DNA of 6,248 bases, from positions 1 through 6,248 of the forward strand of contig JASHRB010000260.1 of assembly GCA_030037575.1 (NCBI GenBank), given 5' to 3'. Positions within the stretch are counted from its first letter, which is position 1. Each line of letters opens with the position of its first letter. A program made the translations under genes and the position numbers. Shown piece after piece: positions 1 through 5,916 of the stretch. A model generated the notes under the pieces. That model ran no database searches and was not told the DNA's origin. It saw nothing but the letters and a program-made list of their open reading frames with translations. Origin of the DNA: Candidatus Sulfotelmatobacter sp. Lineage in GTDB: Bacteria > Acidobacteriota > Terriglobia > Terriglobales > Acidobacteriaceae.

Positions 1-136
1 CGCAATCCAAATGTCTTCCTGCTTCTCTCGTTGCTTACTCGTCCCCATTGCCATGCGCGCATTCTACAAATCGTGCCTGTGGATACTTCACAATTTTCTT
101 GCTCACGTATCCAGACTTTCACCACGGGCTGTTAAG

Positions 137-158
137 GTGAGACGTACCTCTATCTCAC
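137..158. repeat. Inverted repeat, 6-bp arms
   Basis: GTGAGA (137-142) and TCTCAC (153-158) are perfect reverse complements around a 10-base spacer. It sits one base from the larger inverted repeat at 160-191. There is no T-tract on either side to make it a classical terminator. A short repeat like this can arise by chance. Confidence 0.4.
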
Positions 159-159
159 A

Positions 160-191
160 GGCGACCTTATAAGAACCATGGTTTGGTCGCC
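160..191. repeat. Nested inverted repeat downstream of the lipoprotein gene
   Basis: Outer arms GGCGACC (160-166) and GGTCGCC (185-191) are perfect 7-bp complements. The 18-base interval between them holds a second, self-complementary 10-mer, AACCATGGTT (174-183). It lies about 83-114 bases past the stop of the minus-strand lipoprotein gene. It could be a weak 3' hairpin or a protein-binding site. No run of T follows on the minus strand, so an intrinsic terminator is not supported. Confidence 0.45.
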
Positions 192-273
192 AGATCGAGT
201 GGCGTCTTTAGGGCAATTTGCGAGCCGCGAATATATCTCCAGCCTGCACCCGTTTTCGCCAATCTTCCACCGT

Positions 274-696
274 CTATGACTTGCTCGCGGCCCACGATCC
301 AAAATCTCCACTGTTACATCCTCCGAGTGGAAAAGCGTAGTCCCCAGACATAGCCGTGAATGCGGCGTTGATACTTCCAGTGAACGATACCGGTTGGACG
401 CCCTCTGTAACTGTAAGAATTACGCTTGAACCGCTGACCGTGCCTGACATCGGAGCAGTCGTAGCGCACGGATTGTTGGCGAAGTTCATAGTGCCGGTGA
501 CCATACGTTCCAAGCCGCCTGCACCTGTGGAAGTGACTGTGCCGCCCTGCGTGATCGATGCCGTCCCAGTATAGGTGTTCCCGGTGGCCGACGACTTAAT
601 GGTGAACTGCCAATTCCCAGTTAGATTCGTCGCGGAACTCGAACCACAACCTGCAAGACACTCGCAAAGCAACAGAACTCCCAGCATCTTTATCAC
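274..696 (-). CDS. Small secreted lipoprotein of unknown function
   Basis: This is a 140-residue protein exported and probably anchored by lipid to a membrane. Residues 1-16 form a short signal peptide (MIKMLGVLLLCECLAG) ending in a lipobox, LAGC, with Cys17 as the lipidated residue. The mature part is rich in Thr, Gly and Ser and has alternating patterns typical of beta-strands (around 28-57, 65-71, 84-96 and 103-113). Cys77 and Cys127 are the only other cysteines in the mature chain and could form a disulfide. The start is GTG at 694-696, chosen because GGAGGA lies 5 bases upstream; an in-frame ATG at residue 4 would have a poorer spacing of 14. It is transcribed divergently from the efflux operon, so a shared function is not implied. 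The opening NLTGNWQF after the lipobox resembles small lipoproteins I recall from Acidobacteriota, an impression only. No function can be assigned. Confidence 0.72.
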   Translation of the reverse strand: MIKMLGVLLLCECLAGCGSSSATNLTGNWQFTIKSSATGNTYTGTASITQGGTVTSTGAGGLERMVTGTMNFANNPCATTAPMSGTVSGSSVILTVTEGVQPVSFTGSINAAFTAMSGDYAFPLGGCNSGDFGSWAASKS

Positions 697-701
697 GTCT
701 T

Positions 702-707
702 TCCTCC
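702..707 (-). promoter_or_regulatory. Ribosome binding site of the lipoprotein gene
   Basis: Read on the minus strand this is GGAGGA, followed by AAGAC and then GTG. The 5-base spacing supports the GTG start at 696 over the in-frame ATG at 687. Confidence 0.7.
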
Positions 708-716
708 GTGTCTCGT

Positions 717-744
717 TTACCGTTCGGCATCCATGATACGGTAA
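717..744. repeat. Inverted repeat in the leader of the lipoprotein gene
   Basis: TTACCG (717-722) and CGGTAA (739-744) are perfect reverse complements with a 16-base spacer. The repeat lies 21-48 bases upstream of the lipoprotein start and could be an operator or a leader hairpin. With 6-bp arms, chance is a real alternative. Confidence 0.35.
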
Positions 745-840
745 TACGCGACGTCTCTCCGATCATTGCGCTCAAACTCAAAGGCAAGCCCAATCAGCGG
801 ACCTGCTCCGGAACGAAGAAAAACATTCTTCATCCAAGTC

Positions 841-869
841 TTGACAATTCGTCGCTCGCGCGTGATAGT
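841..869 (+). promoter_or_regulatory. Predicted sigma70-type promoter of the efflux operon
   Basis: A perfect -35 hexamer TTGACA (841-846) is followed after exactly 17 bases by GATAGT (864-869), which matches the -10 consensus at 4 of 6 positions. Transcription would start near 876, about 30 bases before the regulator's ATG at 905. It is the best promoter-like pair I found in the divergent region and faces the six-gene operon. The -10 box is mediocre, so regulated or modest strength is plausible. Confidence 0.6.
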
Positions 870-871
870 TC

Positions 872-884
872 CGACTGCTAGTCG
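872..884. promoter_or_regulatory. Candidate TetR-family operator
   Basis: CGACT-GCT-AGTCG is a perfect inverted repeat of 5-bp arms around 3 bases. It starts 3 bases after the predicted -10 box and covers the predicted transcription start, 20 bases upstream of the regulator's ATG. TetR-family repressors commonly autorepress by binding palindromes over their own promoter, so the position is what one would expect. The arms are short for a TetR operator, which usually spans 15 bases or more. The flanking AT-rich TATATGAGTATA (885-896) may contribute. Binding is inferred. Confidence 0.45.
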
Positions 885-904
885 TATATGAGTATAGGTC
901 AGTT

Positions 905-1594
905 ATGAATAAAGGTCGCGCTTCTGACACCGCCGTATTTTTCGAAGCTCTCGCCTCCGAGAATCTGCCGCACTTGCAGGGCATGGGACGCCGCCAGCGC
1001 CATGGCGCCGAAACTCGAGTGCGCCTGTTCCGTTGCGCGCTTCAGCTTTTTGCCGAGCGCGGCTACCCCAATGTCACGGTGGAAGACATCACCGAGGCCG
1101 CGGATGTCGGTAAAGGCACGTTCTTCAACTATTTCGCAAGCAAGGATCGACTACTAATCGTAATGGCCGAAATCCAGCTAGGCAAGGTGAAAGAAGCTCT
1201 GGCACTGGCCGAAGCCGGCGAACTGACGATTTGCTCGGTGTTGCATCGGCTTTTTCTTCGCTCTGCGGAGGAACCCGGGCGTAGCCCTGCCCTCGCCCGC
1301 GCGCTGCTCGCTTCTTTTCTTGCGAGTGAGGATGTGCGCCGTCTTATCGCTCACAATCTGGCGTCCGAAGGCCGCAAACTGCTGAGCCAAATCATAGCGG
1401 AGGGGCAAAGACGCAGAGAGATCGACTCTCGTCTGAAGAAAGAAAGAGTCGCGCTTCATATCCAGCAGGCGTTTATGGGAACTCTCCTGCTTTGGTCGCT
1501 TGAGGGCCAGCCCGCCCTCGAAGCTTGCGCCGAGGAAAGTTTCCAACATTTTTGGAGGGCAGTTGCGACCTCGGGTCAAGGGCAAAAGAAATGA
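905..1594 (+). CDS. TetR/AcrR-family transcriptional regulator of the efflux operon
   Basis: This is a 229-residue DNA-binding regulator. The N-terminal helix-turn-helix domain spans about residues 36-83. It shows the family pattern: a first helix, ETRVRLFRCALQLFAERGY; then VTVEDITEAADVGKGTFFNYF, with recognition helix around VGKGTFFNYF; then the KDRLL cap. The remainder (about 90-225) is the variable all-helical ligand-binding and dimerisation domain. It is the first gene of the operon and overlaps the TolC gene by ATGA, so it most likely represses its own pump operon and is released by a pump substrate, as CecR (YbiH) does for ybhGFSR in E. coli. A perfect inverted repeat over the predicted transcription start fits autorepression. 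The ATG at 905 has only a weak AGG six bases upstream. The roughly 30-residue tail before the helix-turn-helix is long for the family, so Met27 (position 983) is an alternative start. The family call is firm; the ligand is unknown. Confidence 0.92.
   Translation: MNKGRASDTAVFFEALASENLPHLQGMGRRQRHGAETRVRLFRCALQLFAERGYPNVTVEDITEAADVGKGTFFNYFASKDRLLIVMAEIQLGKVKEALALAEAGELTICSVLHRLFLRSAEEPGRSPALARALLASFLASEDVRRLIAHNLASEGRKLLSQIIAEGQRRREIDSRLKKERVALHIQQAFMGTLLLWSLEGQPALEACAEESFQHFWRAVATSGQGQKK
1578..1582 (+). promoter_or_regulatory. Ribosome binding site fixing the TolC-family start
   Basis: AAGGG lies 8 bases before the ATG at 1591, inside the last codons of the regulator gene. It supports 1591 over the upstream in-frame ATG at 1525. 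The protein from 1591 begins directly with a signal peptide. Confidence 0.6.
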
Positions 1595-2919
1595 GATGCA
1601 TTTTACGTATTGCCGCTGTCCTTTCTCTGGCGAATCTAATGTTCCTGGCGGTCGGCGACGCTCAGCAACCAACCCCCTACCGGCTCAGCTTACGCGAGGC
1701 GATTCAGCAGGCGTTGAAGAACAACGTCAATGTGCTCACGGCTTGGACTCAGGTCGACGAAGCCGAAGCCGTCCGCACCCGGTACCATTCCGCTCTACTC
1801 CCGCATGTGCTGTCGGAAAGCTATGCCAAAGTGCAGAACCTCTCCCTAAATGCCTTCGGGCTTACGGGGATTGCGACCGTAGCCTTGCCCCAAGTCACGG
1901 GGCCGTTTTCCAACTACGACTTTCGCTTTTATGCCCAACAGAGCATTATTGATCTACAGAGTTATCACGGATGGAAGGCCAGTGAACGAGTCGTTGACGC
2001 CAGCAAATCGGGATATGAGGGGGCATTAGATCTCGCCATCCTTGCCGTTGCCAATCTCTATCTGAACAGCGAGTCCGCCGCTGCGCGAATCGAAGCTGCC
2101 CAATCGCGGGTTGCCGACTCGGATGCCTTGTACAAACTCGCGAAAGACAAGCACGACGCCGGAACCGCGACCGGCGTGGACGTGCTGCGTGCGCAGGTAC
2201 AGCTGGCAAATGACAAGCAGGCTCTGCTGGTCGCGCAGAATCAGTATAAACAGTCGCTTCTCGCTCTTGCTCGGAATCTCGGCATGAGCCCGGCCACGCC
2301 TTTGGAACTCGCCGAGTCCCTCCGTTATCAACCTTTCACCGCGCCCCCAGCCGAGGTCCTTTTGCCGACGGCACTTCTTCAACGTCCCGACTATCTGGCA
2401 CTTGCCAGCCAGCGCCAGGCAATAGTCGAGCAGCAGCGGGCCAACCGAGCCCGCTACTATCCCAAGTTGAGCATTGGCGGAACTTATGGCGAGTTTGGCC
2501 GCAGCATAGGCGGCGTCACTGGAATAGGCGGCATTCAAGCCCAGATCGACGTTACTGTGTTTGATCGCGATCGCACCGGAGCCGCCCAGCAAATCGAGAG
2601 CCAGCTCAGGCGCGTCGATTATCAAATCGCCGACCTGCGGCGTGGCATTGAAGAGGACATCCGAGAGGCGCTGCTGAATCTTCAGTCCACTGCCGAGCAG
2701 GTGGCTGTCGCCAAGGAAGGACTAGATCTCGCACAGCGTGAACTCGGGCTCACGCAGGATCGCTTCCAGGCGGGAACGACCAATAATGTAGAAGTGGTTA
2801 CAGCCCAAGACGAACTTGCGCGCGCCCAGGAGAATTACATCCTTGCCGTCACGAGCAATGTTCAAGGGAGGTTTTTCCTCGCGGCGGCCTTGGCAGACAC
2901 GAAGGACATTGGCAATTAA
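1591..2919 (+). CDS. TolC-family outer membrane efflux protein
   Basis: This is a 442-residue outer membrane channel subunit. Such proteins trimerise into a beta-barrel plus alpha-helical tunnel that carries substrates from the periplasmic adaptor out of the cell. Residues 1-24 are a signal peptide with a likely cut after GDA, before QQP. Mature sequence opens with the family's LSLREAIQQALKNN. The internal repeat typical of the family is visible twice: KHDAGTATGVDVLRAQ near residue 187 and DRFQAGTTNNVEVVTAQ near 390, each followed by a long amphipathic helix. There is no lipobox cysteine, so it is not a lipidated OprM-type protein. The start at 1591 is chosen over 1525 because it gives a clean signal peptide and an ATGA overlap with the regulator's stop. 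Having its own channel in the operon, before the adaptor gene, suggests a dedicated exit duct rather than a shared housekeeping TolC. Confidence 0.92.
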   Translation: MRCILRIAAVLSLANLMFLAVGDAQQPTPYRLSLREAIQQALKNNVNVLTAWTQVDEAEAVRTRYHSALLPHVLSESYAKVQNLSLNAFGLTGIATVALPQVTGPFSNYDFRFYAQQSIIDLQSYHGWKASERVVDASKSGYEGALDLAILAVANLYLNSESAAARIEAAQSRVADSDALYKLAKDKHDAGTATGVDVLRAQVQLANDKQALLVAQNQYKQSLLALARNLGMSPATPLELAESLRYQPFTAPPAEVLLPTALLQRPDYLALASQRQAIVEQQRANRARYYPKLSIGGTYGEFGRSIGGVTGIGGIQAQIDVTVFDRDRTGAAQQIESQLRRVDYQIADLRRGIEEDIREALLNLQSTAEQVAVAKEGLDLAQRELGLTQDRFQAGTTNNVEVVTAQDELARAQENYILAVTSNVQGRFFLAAALADTKDIGN

Positions 2920-2934
2920 CCGGAAAGTCCGTAA
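2916..2934 (+). other. Weak hairpin in the TolC-adaptor gap
   Basis: CGGA (2921-2924) pairs with TCCG (2928-2931). After a two-base bulge, TTA (2916-2918) can pair with TAA (2932-2934). The hairpin overlaps the TolC stop codon and sits in the operon's only substantial gap, 69 bases. No T-run follows, so it is not a full terminator. It might mark an mRNA processing or attenuation point, or be chance. Confidence 0.25.
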
Positions 2935-2973
2935 GAACCTGTGTCGACCGGGCGATGGTGGATGTTCACGCCC

Positions 2974-2980
2974 GAGAGGG
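2974..2980 (+). promoter_or_regulatory. Ribosome binding site fixing the adaptor start
   Basis: GAGAGGG is spaced 8 bases from the ATG at 2989. The upstream in-frame GTG at 2941 and ATG at 2962 have no comparable site. The protein from 2989 starts MKRR followed by a membrane anchor, the usual adaptor N-terminus. Confidence 0.65.
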
Positions 2981-2988
2981 TTGAAGCT

Positions 2989-4020
2989 ATGAAACGACGT
3001 CTACCGATCTTGATCCTGCTGGCCGCGGCACTCGCCGCTGGCATGTACTTTTATCCGCGTATTGCCAGGAAAACAGAGCCTCAAAATCAGCTAACGCTTT
3101 CTGGCAACATCGAAGCGCACGAGAGCCTTATCAGCTTCAAAGTGCAAGGACGCATCGCAGATCTGCCCGTTGAGGAAGGCCAATGGGTTAAGGCTAACGC
3201 TCTGCTTGCGCGTCTCGACGATGCCGACTACAGGCAGAAGGTTCTCATGGGAGAGGCCGCGGTCAACGTGCGCAAATCCAACCTTGCGCTTCTGCTCGCC
3301 GGAACCCGCGAGCAGGAAGTGGGCGCGCTGCGGCAGACGATGCTCAATGCGCAAGCCGAGCTCGACGAAAAGAAGATCGAGGACGATCGCGCCCAGCGGC
3401 TTTTCAAAAAGGATGAAGTCTCGGCCCAGGACCGTGATCTCGCCGACACCGCTCGGAAGCGTGCCGAAGCGACATTTCGAGCAGCACAACAGCGTTACAA
3501 CGAAGCTGTCGAAGGCACCCGCAAAGAAGACATAGCCATCGCTCGCGCCAATCTCAAGGAAGCCGACGCCGATCTCGGCTTATCGCGAGTCAACCTGGAC
3601 TACACAACCCTCCATGCGCCATCTGCCGGGGTGATCACTGTGCGCGAGGCGGAACTCGGAGAGGTAGTCAATCCTGGCACGCCAATAGTCACTCTGGCGG
3701 ATCTCGATCACATTTGGTTGCGCGCATATATCGCCGAAACCGATCTCGGCCGCATTCGCTGGGGGCAGCGAGCGACCATCTCCACCGACACGTATCCGGG
3801 CAAACAGTACCACGGGCGTATTTCATTCATTTCTTCGAGCGCCGAGTTCACGCCGAAGAGCGTGCAAACCTACAAAGAACGCATCACCCTTGTCTATCGA
3901 ATCAAGATCGACATCGACAATCCTAACTACGAACTTAAGCCTGGTATGCCGGCTGACGCTCACATCGACCTGGCTGCAGCGGAGCCGAACACACCTCAGA
4001 CGGGAACTAAGCCGAATTAA
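2989..4020 (+). CDS. HlyD/YbhG-type periplasmic adaptor (membrane fusion protein)
   Basis: This 343-residue periplasmic adaptor links the inner membrane ABC transporter to the TolC-family channel. Basic MKRR plus residues 5-22 form an inner membrane anchor or uncleaved signal. The first half of the lipoyl-like domain is about 36-78 (GNIEAHESLISFKVQGRI, then VEEGQWVKANALLARLD). A long alpha-helical hairpin spans about 80-200. The second lipoyl half starts at LHAPSAGVITV (208-218), and a beta-barrel with the PGMPADAHIDL ending follows. At the hairpin tip, Arg134, Leu138 and Ser145 fit the R-x3-L-x6-S pattern with which adaptors dock onto TolC. AGTREQEVGALR and EGTRKEDIAIAR are the paired motifs typical of YbhG relatives. 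It ends TAATG, sharing one base with ATPase 1, so their translation is probably coupled. The start at 2989 is supported by GAGAGGG; an upstream GTG at 2941 is less likely. Confidence 0.92.
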   Translation: MKRRLPILILLAAALAAGMYFYPRIARKTEPQNQLTLSGNIEAHESLISFKVQGRIADLPVEEGQWVKANALLARLDDADYRQKVLMGEAAVNVRKSNLALLLAGTREQEVGALRQTMLNAQAELDEKKIEDDRAQRLFKKDEVSAQDRDLADTARKRAEATFRAAQQRYNEAVEGTRKEDIAIARANLKEADADLGLSRVNLDYTTLHAPSAGVITVREAELGEVVNPGTPIVTLADLDHIWLRAYIAETDLGRIRWGQRATISTDTYPGKQYHGRISFISSSAEFTPKSVQTYKERITLVYRIKIDIDNPNYELKPGMPADAHIDLAAAEPNTPQTGTKPN

Positions 4021-4967
4021 TGCAGGAGAAGGCCCAATCCGCGATCATTGCCGAGGGACTCACCAAGAGCTTTGCCATGGTGCGCGCGGTGGATCACTTG
4101 AGTTTCGATGTACGCAAGAGCGAAATCTTTGGCCTGGTAGGTCCAGACGGAGCCGGGAAAACTACAACGCTGCGCATGCTCGCCGGCATCATGGCGCCTG
4201 ATGGAGGCACTGCTCACGTAGCTGACTTTAATGTAGTTCACGATCCTGAAAACGCCAAGCGACACCTCAGTTACATGCCGCAGCGCTTCGGGCTGTACGA
4301 TGACCTCACGGTCGACGAGAATATTCGCTTCTACGCCGATCTGTTCGGAGTGAGTCGGAAAGAACGGGAAGAGCGTTCTACATCCTTATTGCAGGCCGGC
4401 GGCATGCGAGAGTTTCGCCGGCGTCGCGCGGGGAAGCTTTCCGGCGGCATGAAGCAGAAACTGGGTTTGGTCTGCGCGCTCATCCATCGTCCCAAGATAA
4501 TTTTGCTGGATGAGCCAACCACCGGCGTCGATCCCATTTCGCGGCGCGATTTCTGGCGCATCCTTTACGAATTGGCCTCGGAAGGCGTGACAATTCTCAT
4601 CTCTACCGCCTACCTCGACGAAGCCGAGCGCTGTCATCGCGTCGCCTTGCTCCATCAAGGAAAGCTGCTTTTCTGCGACACGCCGAACAATCTCAAGGGC
4701 AAGCTGGGCAAGAGCGTGTTGTCCATCACCTCATCCGAACCGCGCAGACTGCGTGCGGAGCTGGAGAAGGCGGTTGGCGTCTCCAGCATGGTTCTGACCG
4801 GCGATGGCCTACACGTGGTGGTTGACGATGGCGCCAGCCGTATCCCCGAATTCAAAGCCCGGTTAAACAACGCCTCCGTCCCGTTCCGCACGATTCAACA
4901 AGTCACACCCACGATTGAAGACCTCTTCGTCGACGCGGTCGGCAGTGGAGCGGCATCGCATGCCTGA
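4020..4967 (+). CDS. ABC transporter ATPase 1 (YbhF N-terminal-half type), H-loop histidine absent
   Basis: This 315-residue cytoplasmic ATPase is one of two energising an ABC-2 type exporter. Walker A is GPDGAGKT (41-48), with Asp in place of the usual Asn. The Q-loop is at Gln88 (YMPQRFGLYDDLTVDEN). The signature is LSGGMKQKL (140-148) and Walker B is IILLDEP with Glu165. The D-loop is GVDP (169-172). The H-loop reads STAYLDEAE, with Ala197 where the switch histidine is expected. The C-terminal region after about 225 is an accessory domain ending in TPTIEDLFVDAVG, a closing motif common in this ATPase group. The order next to ATPase 2 and the AYLDEAERC stretch match the first half of E. coli YbhF, here as its own gene. 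It starts within the adaptor's stop (TAATG) with only a weak ribosome site, suggesting reinitiation. Family is certain; whether it hydrolyses ATP is doubtful because of the missing histidine. Confidence 0.93.
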   Translation: MQEKAQSAIIAEGLTKSFAMVRAVDHLSFDVRKSEIFGLVGPDGAGKTTTLRMLAGIMAPDGGTAHVADFNVVHDPENAKRHLSYMPQRFGLYDDLTVDENIRFYADLFGVSRKEREERSTSLLQAGGMREFRRRRAGKLSGGMKQKLGLVCALIHRPKIILLDEPTTGVDPISRRDFWRILYELASEGVTILISTAYLDEAERCHRVALLHQGKLLFCDTPNNLKGKLGKSVLSITSSEPRRLRAELEKAVGVSSMVLTGDGLHVVVDDGASRIPEFKARLNNASVPFRTIQQVTPTIEDLFVDAVGSGAASHA

Positions 4968-5916
4968 ATACAACAATTCTGTGATGATCGAGAATTTGGT
5001 CAAGCGTTTCGGAGATTTCGTGGCCGTCGATGGCATCAATCTCGAAGTGCGCGAAGGCGAAGTTTTTGGTTTTCTCGGACCGAATGGTGCGGGCAAGTCT
5101 ACGACCATCCGCATGCTCTGCGGCCTGTTGACGCCTACCTCCGGCCGGGCGCGGGTCGCAGGATATGACGTGGGTCGGGAACCAGAATCGGTGCGCCAGA
5201 ACATTGGCTACATGTCGCAGAAGTTTTCTCTTTACAACGATCTTAAGGTGATCGAAAACATACGCCTGTTCGCTGGTCTCTATAGCGTACCCGCGGGCCT
5301 GCTCGAGGAACGAATTGAATGGGCCTTGCAGATGGCGAATCTCAAAGGCCAGGAAAACCTGATTACCGCTACACTTCCCGGAGGATGGAAGCAACGCCTC
5401 GCCTTGGGCTGCGCGGTGTTGCACCAGCCGCCCGTCGTCTTTTTGGATGAACCCACTTCCGGCGTCGACCCTATTTCGCGCCGTCACTTCTGGGACTTGA
5501 TTCATCACATGGCAGGGGAGGGCGTGACGGTATTCGTAACTACGCACTACATGGAAGAGGCCGAATACTGCAACCGCCTGGCATTGATCTTTCGCGGCAC
5601 CATCGCCGCGCTGGGTACGCCTTCCGAGTTAAGGCAAGAATCGATGAAGGGCGAACTGCTCCTGGTGGAGTGTGAGCCACTGGGCGAAGCAGTCGAGATT
5701 TTGCAGTCCGCTCCCGACGTGATTGACGCAGCGGTTTTCGGCAGGGCTTTGCACCTGGTCGTGCCTGACGCGACTGCCGCCATCGCCCAGGTTAAAAAGT
5801 TTCTGTCGGACCATGGCGTCAATGTCGCCCTGATCGACAAAATCCATCCCAGCTTGGAAGATGTTTTTGTCTCGCTCACCAGCGCGCCTGGTTCGGAGAA
5901 AGAGTGGAACGCATGA
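4960..5916 (+). CDS. ABC transporter ATPase 2 (YbhF C-terminal-half type), degenerate signature
   Basis: This 318-residue cytoplasmic ATPase is the partner of ATPase 1. Walker A is GPNGAGKS (40-47) and the Q-loop is at Gln87 (YMSQKFSLYNDLKVIEN). Walker B is VVFLDEP with Glu164, the D-loop is GVDP (168-171), and the H-loop His196 is present (VTTHYMEEAEYC). The signature motif is LPGGWKQRL (139-147) instead of LSGGQ, so the serine that contacts ATP across the dimer is proline. An accessory C-terminal region ends in IHPSLEDVFVSLT. The start at 4960 is preferred over an in-frame ATG at 4915 because GGAG sits 9 bases upstream and the protein then begins just before the ABC core. It overlaps ATPase 1 by 8 bases and the permease by ATGA, so near-equal production of the three is expected. 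The residues fit the second half of YbhF. Confidence 0.93.
   Translation: MPEYNNSVMIENLVKRFGDFVAVDGINLEVREGEVFGFLGPNGAGKSTTIRMLCGLLTPTSGRARVAGYDVGREPESVRQNIGYMSQKFSLYNDLKVIENIRLFAGLYSVPAGLLEERIEWALQMANLKGQENLITATLPGGWKQRLALGCAVLHQPPVVFLDEPTSGVDPISRRHFWDLIHHMAGEGVTVFVTTHYMEEAEYCNRLALIFRGTIAALGTPSELRQESMKGELLLVECEPLGEAVEILQSAPDVIDAAVFGRALHLVVPDATAAIAQVKKFLSDHGVNVALIDKIHPSLEDVFVSLTSAPGSEKEWNA

Larger units (their letters stand above)
1..273. other. Non-coding stretch with no supportable gene
   Basis: No convincing coding region was found on either strand. Several frames run open from the left edge for roughly 40-55 codons. The longest with a start is an ATG near position 11 ending near 172. None has a Shine-Dalgarno sequence, a recognisable motif or protein-like composition. 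The visible structure is two neighbouring inverted repeats at 137-158 and 160-191, listed separately. The stretch lies downstream of the minus-strand lipoprotein gene, so part of it is probably that gene's 3' untranslated region. Confidence 0.6.

Noticed and set aside
1..172. Possible short or edge-running reading frames at the left end
   Set aside because: All three forward frames and one reverse frame are open for about 130-170 bases, but none shows a motif, a ribosome site or coding-like composition.
160..191. Intrinsic terminator for the lipoprotein gene
   Set aside because: The stem is good, but the loop is 18 bases and no T-run follows on the minus strand.
733..775. Minus-strand promoter for the lipoprotein gene (TATCAT near 733-738, TTGAGC at 770-775)
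   Set aside because: The two hexamers are too far apart to work together, and no acceptable -35 box sits at 16-18 bases from TATCAT.
596..984. Two minus-strand open frames (596-793 and 778-984) in the divergent region
   Set aside because: They overlap the lipoprotein start, the predicted promoter and the regulator start. Their products look random and neither has a convincing ribosome site.
1525..1590. Upstream in-frame ATG for the TolC-family gene
   Set aside because: It would put 22 residues before the signal peptide and overlap the regulator by 70 bases; 1591 gives a clean signal peptide and ATGA coupling.
1178..1672. Minus-strand open frame of 164 codons
   Set aside because: Spans the regulator/TolC junction antisense, with basic low-complexity composition and no supporting ribosome site.
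2026..2625. Minus-strand open frame of 199 codons
   Set aside because: Antisense shadow of the TolC-family gene, which has a signal peptide and both family repeats in frame.
2941..2988. Upstream GTG start for the adaptor
   Set aside because: No ribosome site precedes it, and it would add 16 residues before the MKRR membrane anchor; GAGAGGG favours 2989.
4903..5547. Minus-strand open frame of 214 codons
   Set aside because: It lies wholly antisense to the two ATPase genes, whose motifs are intact; the product has no recognisable motif.
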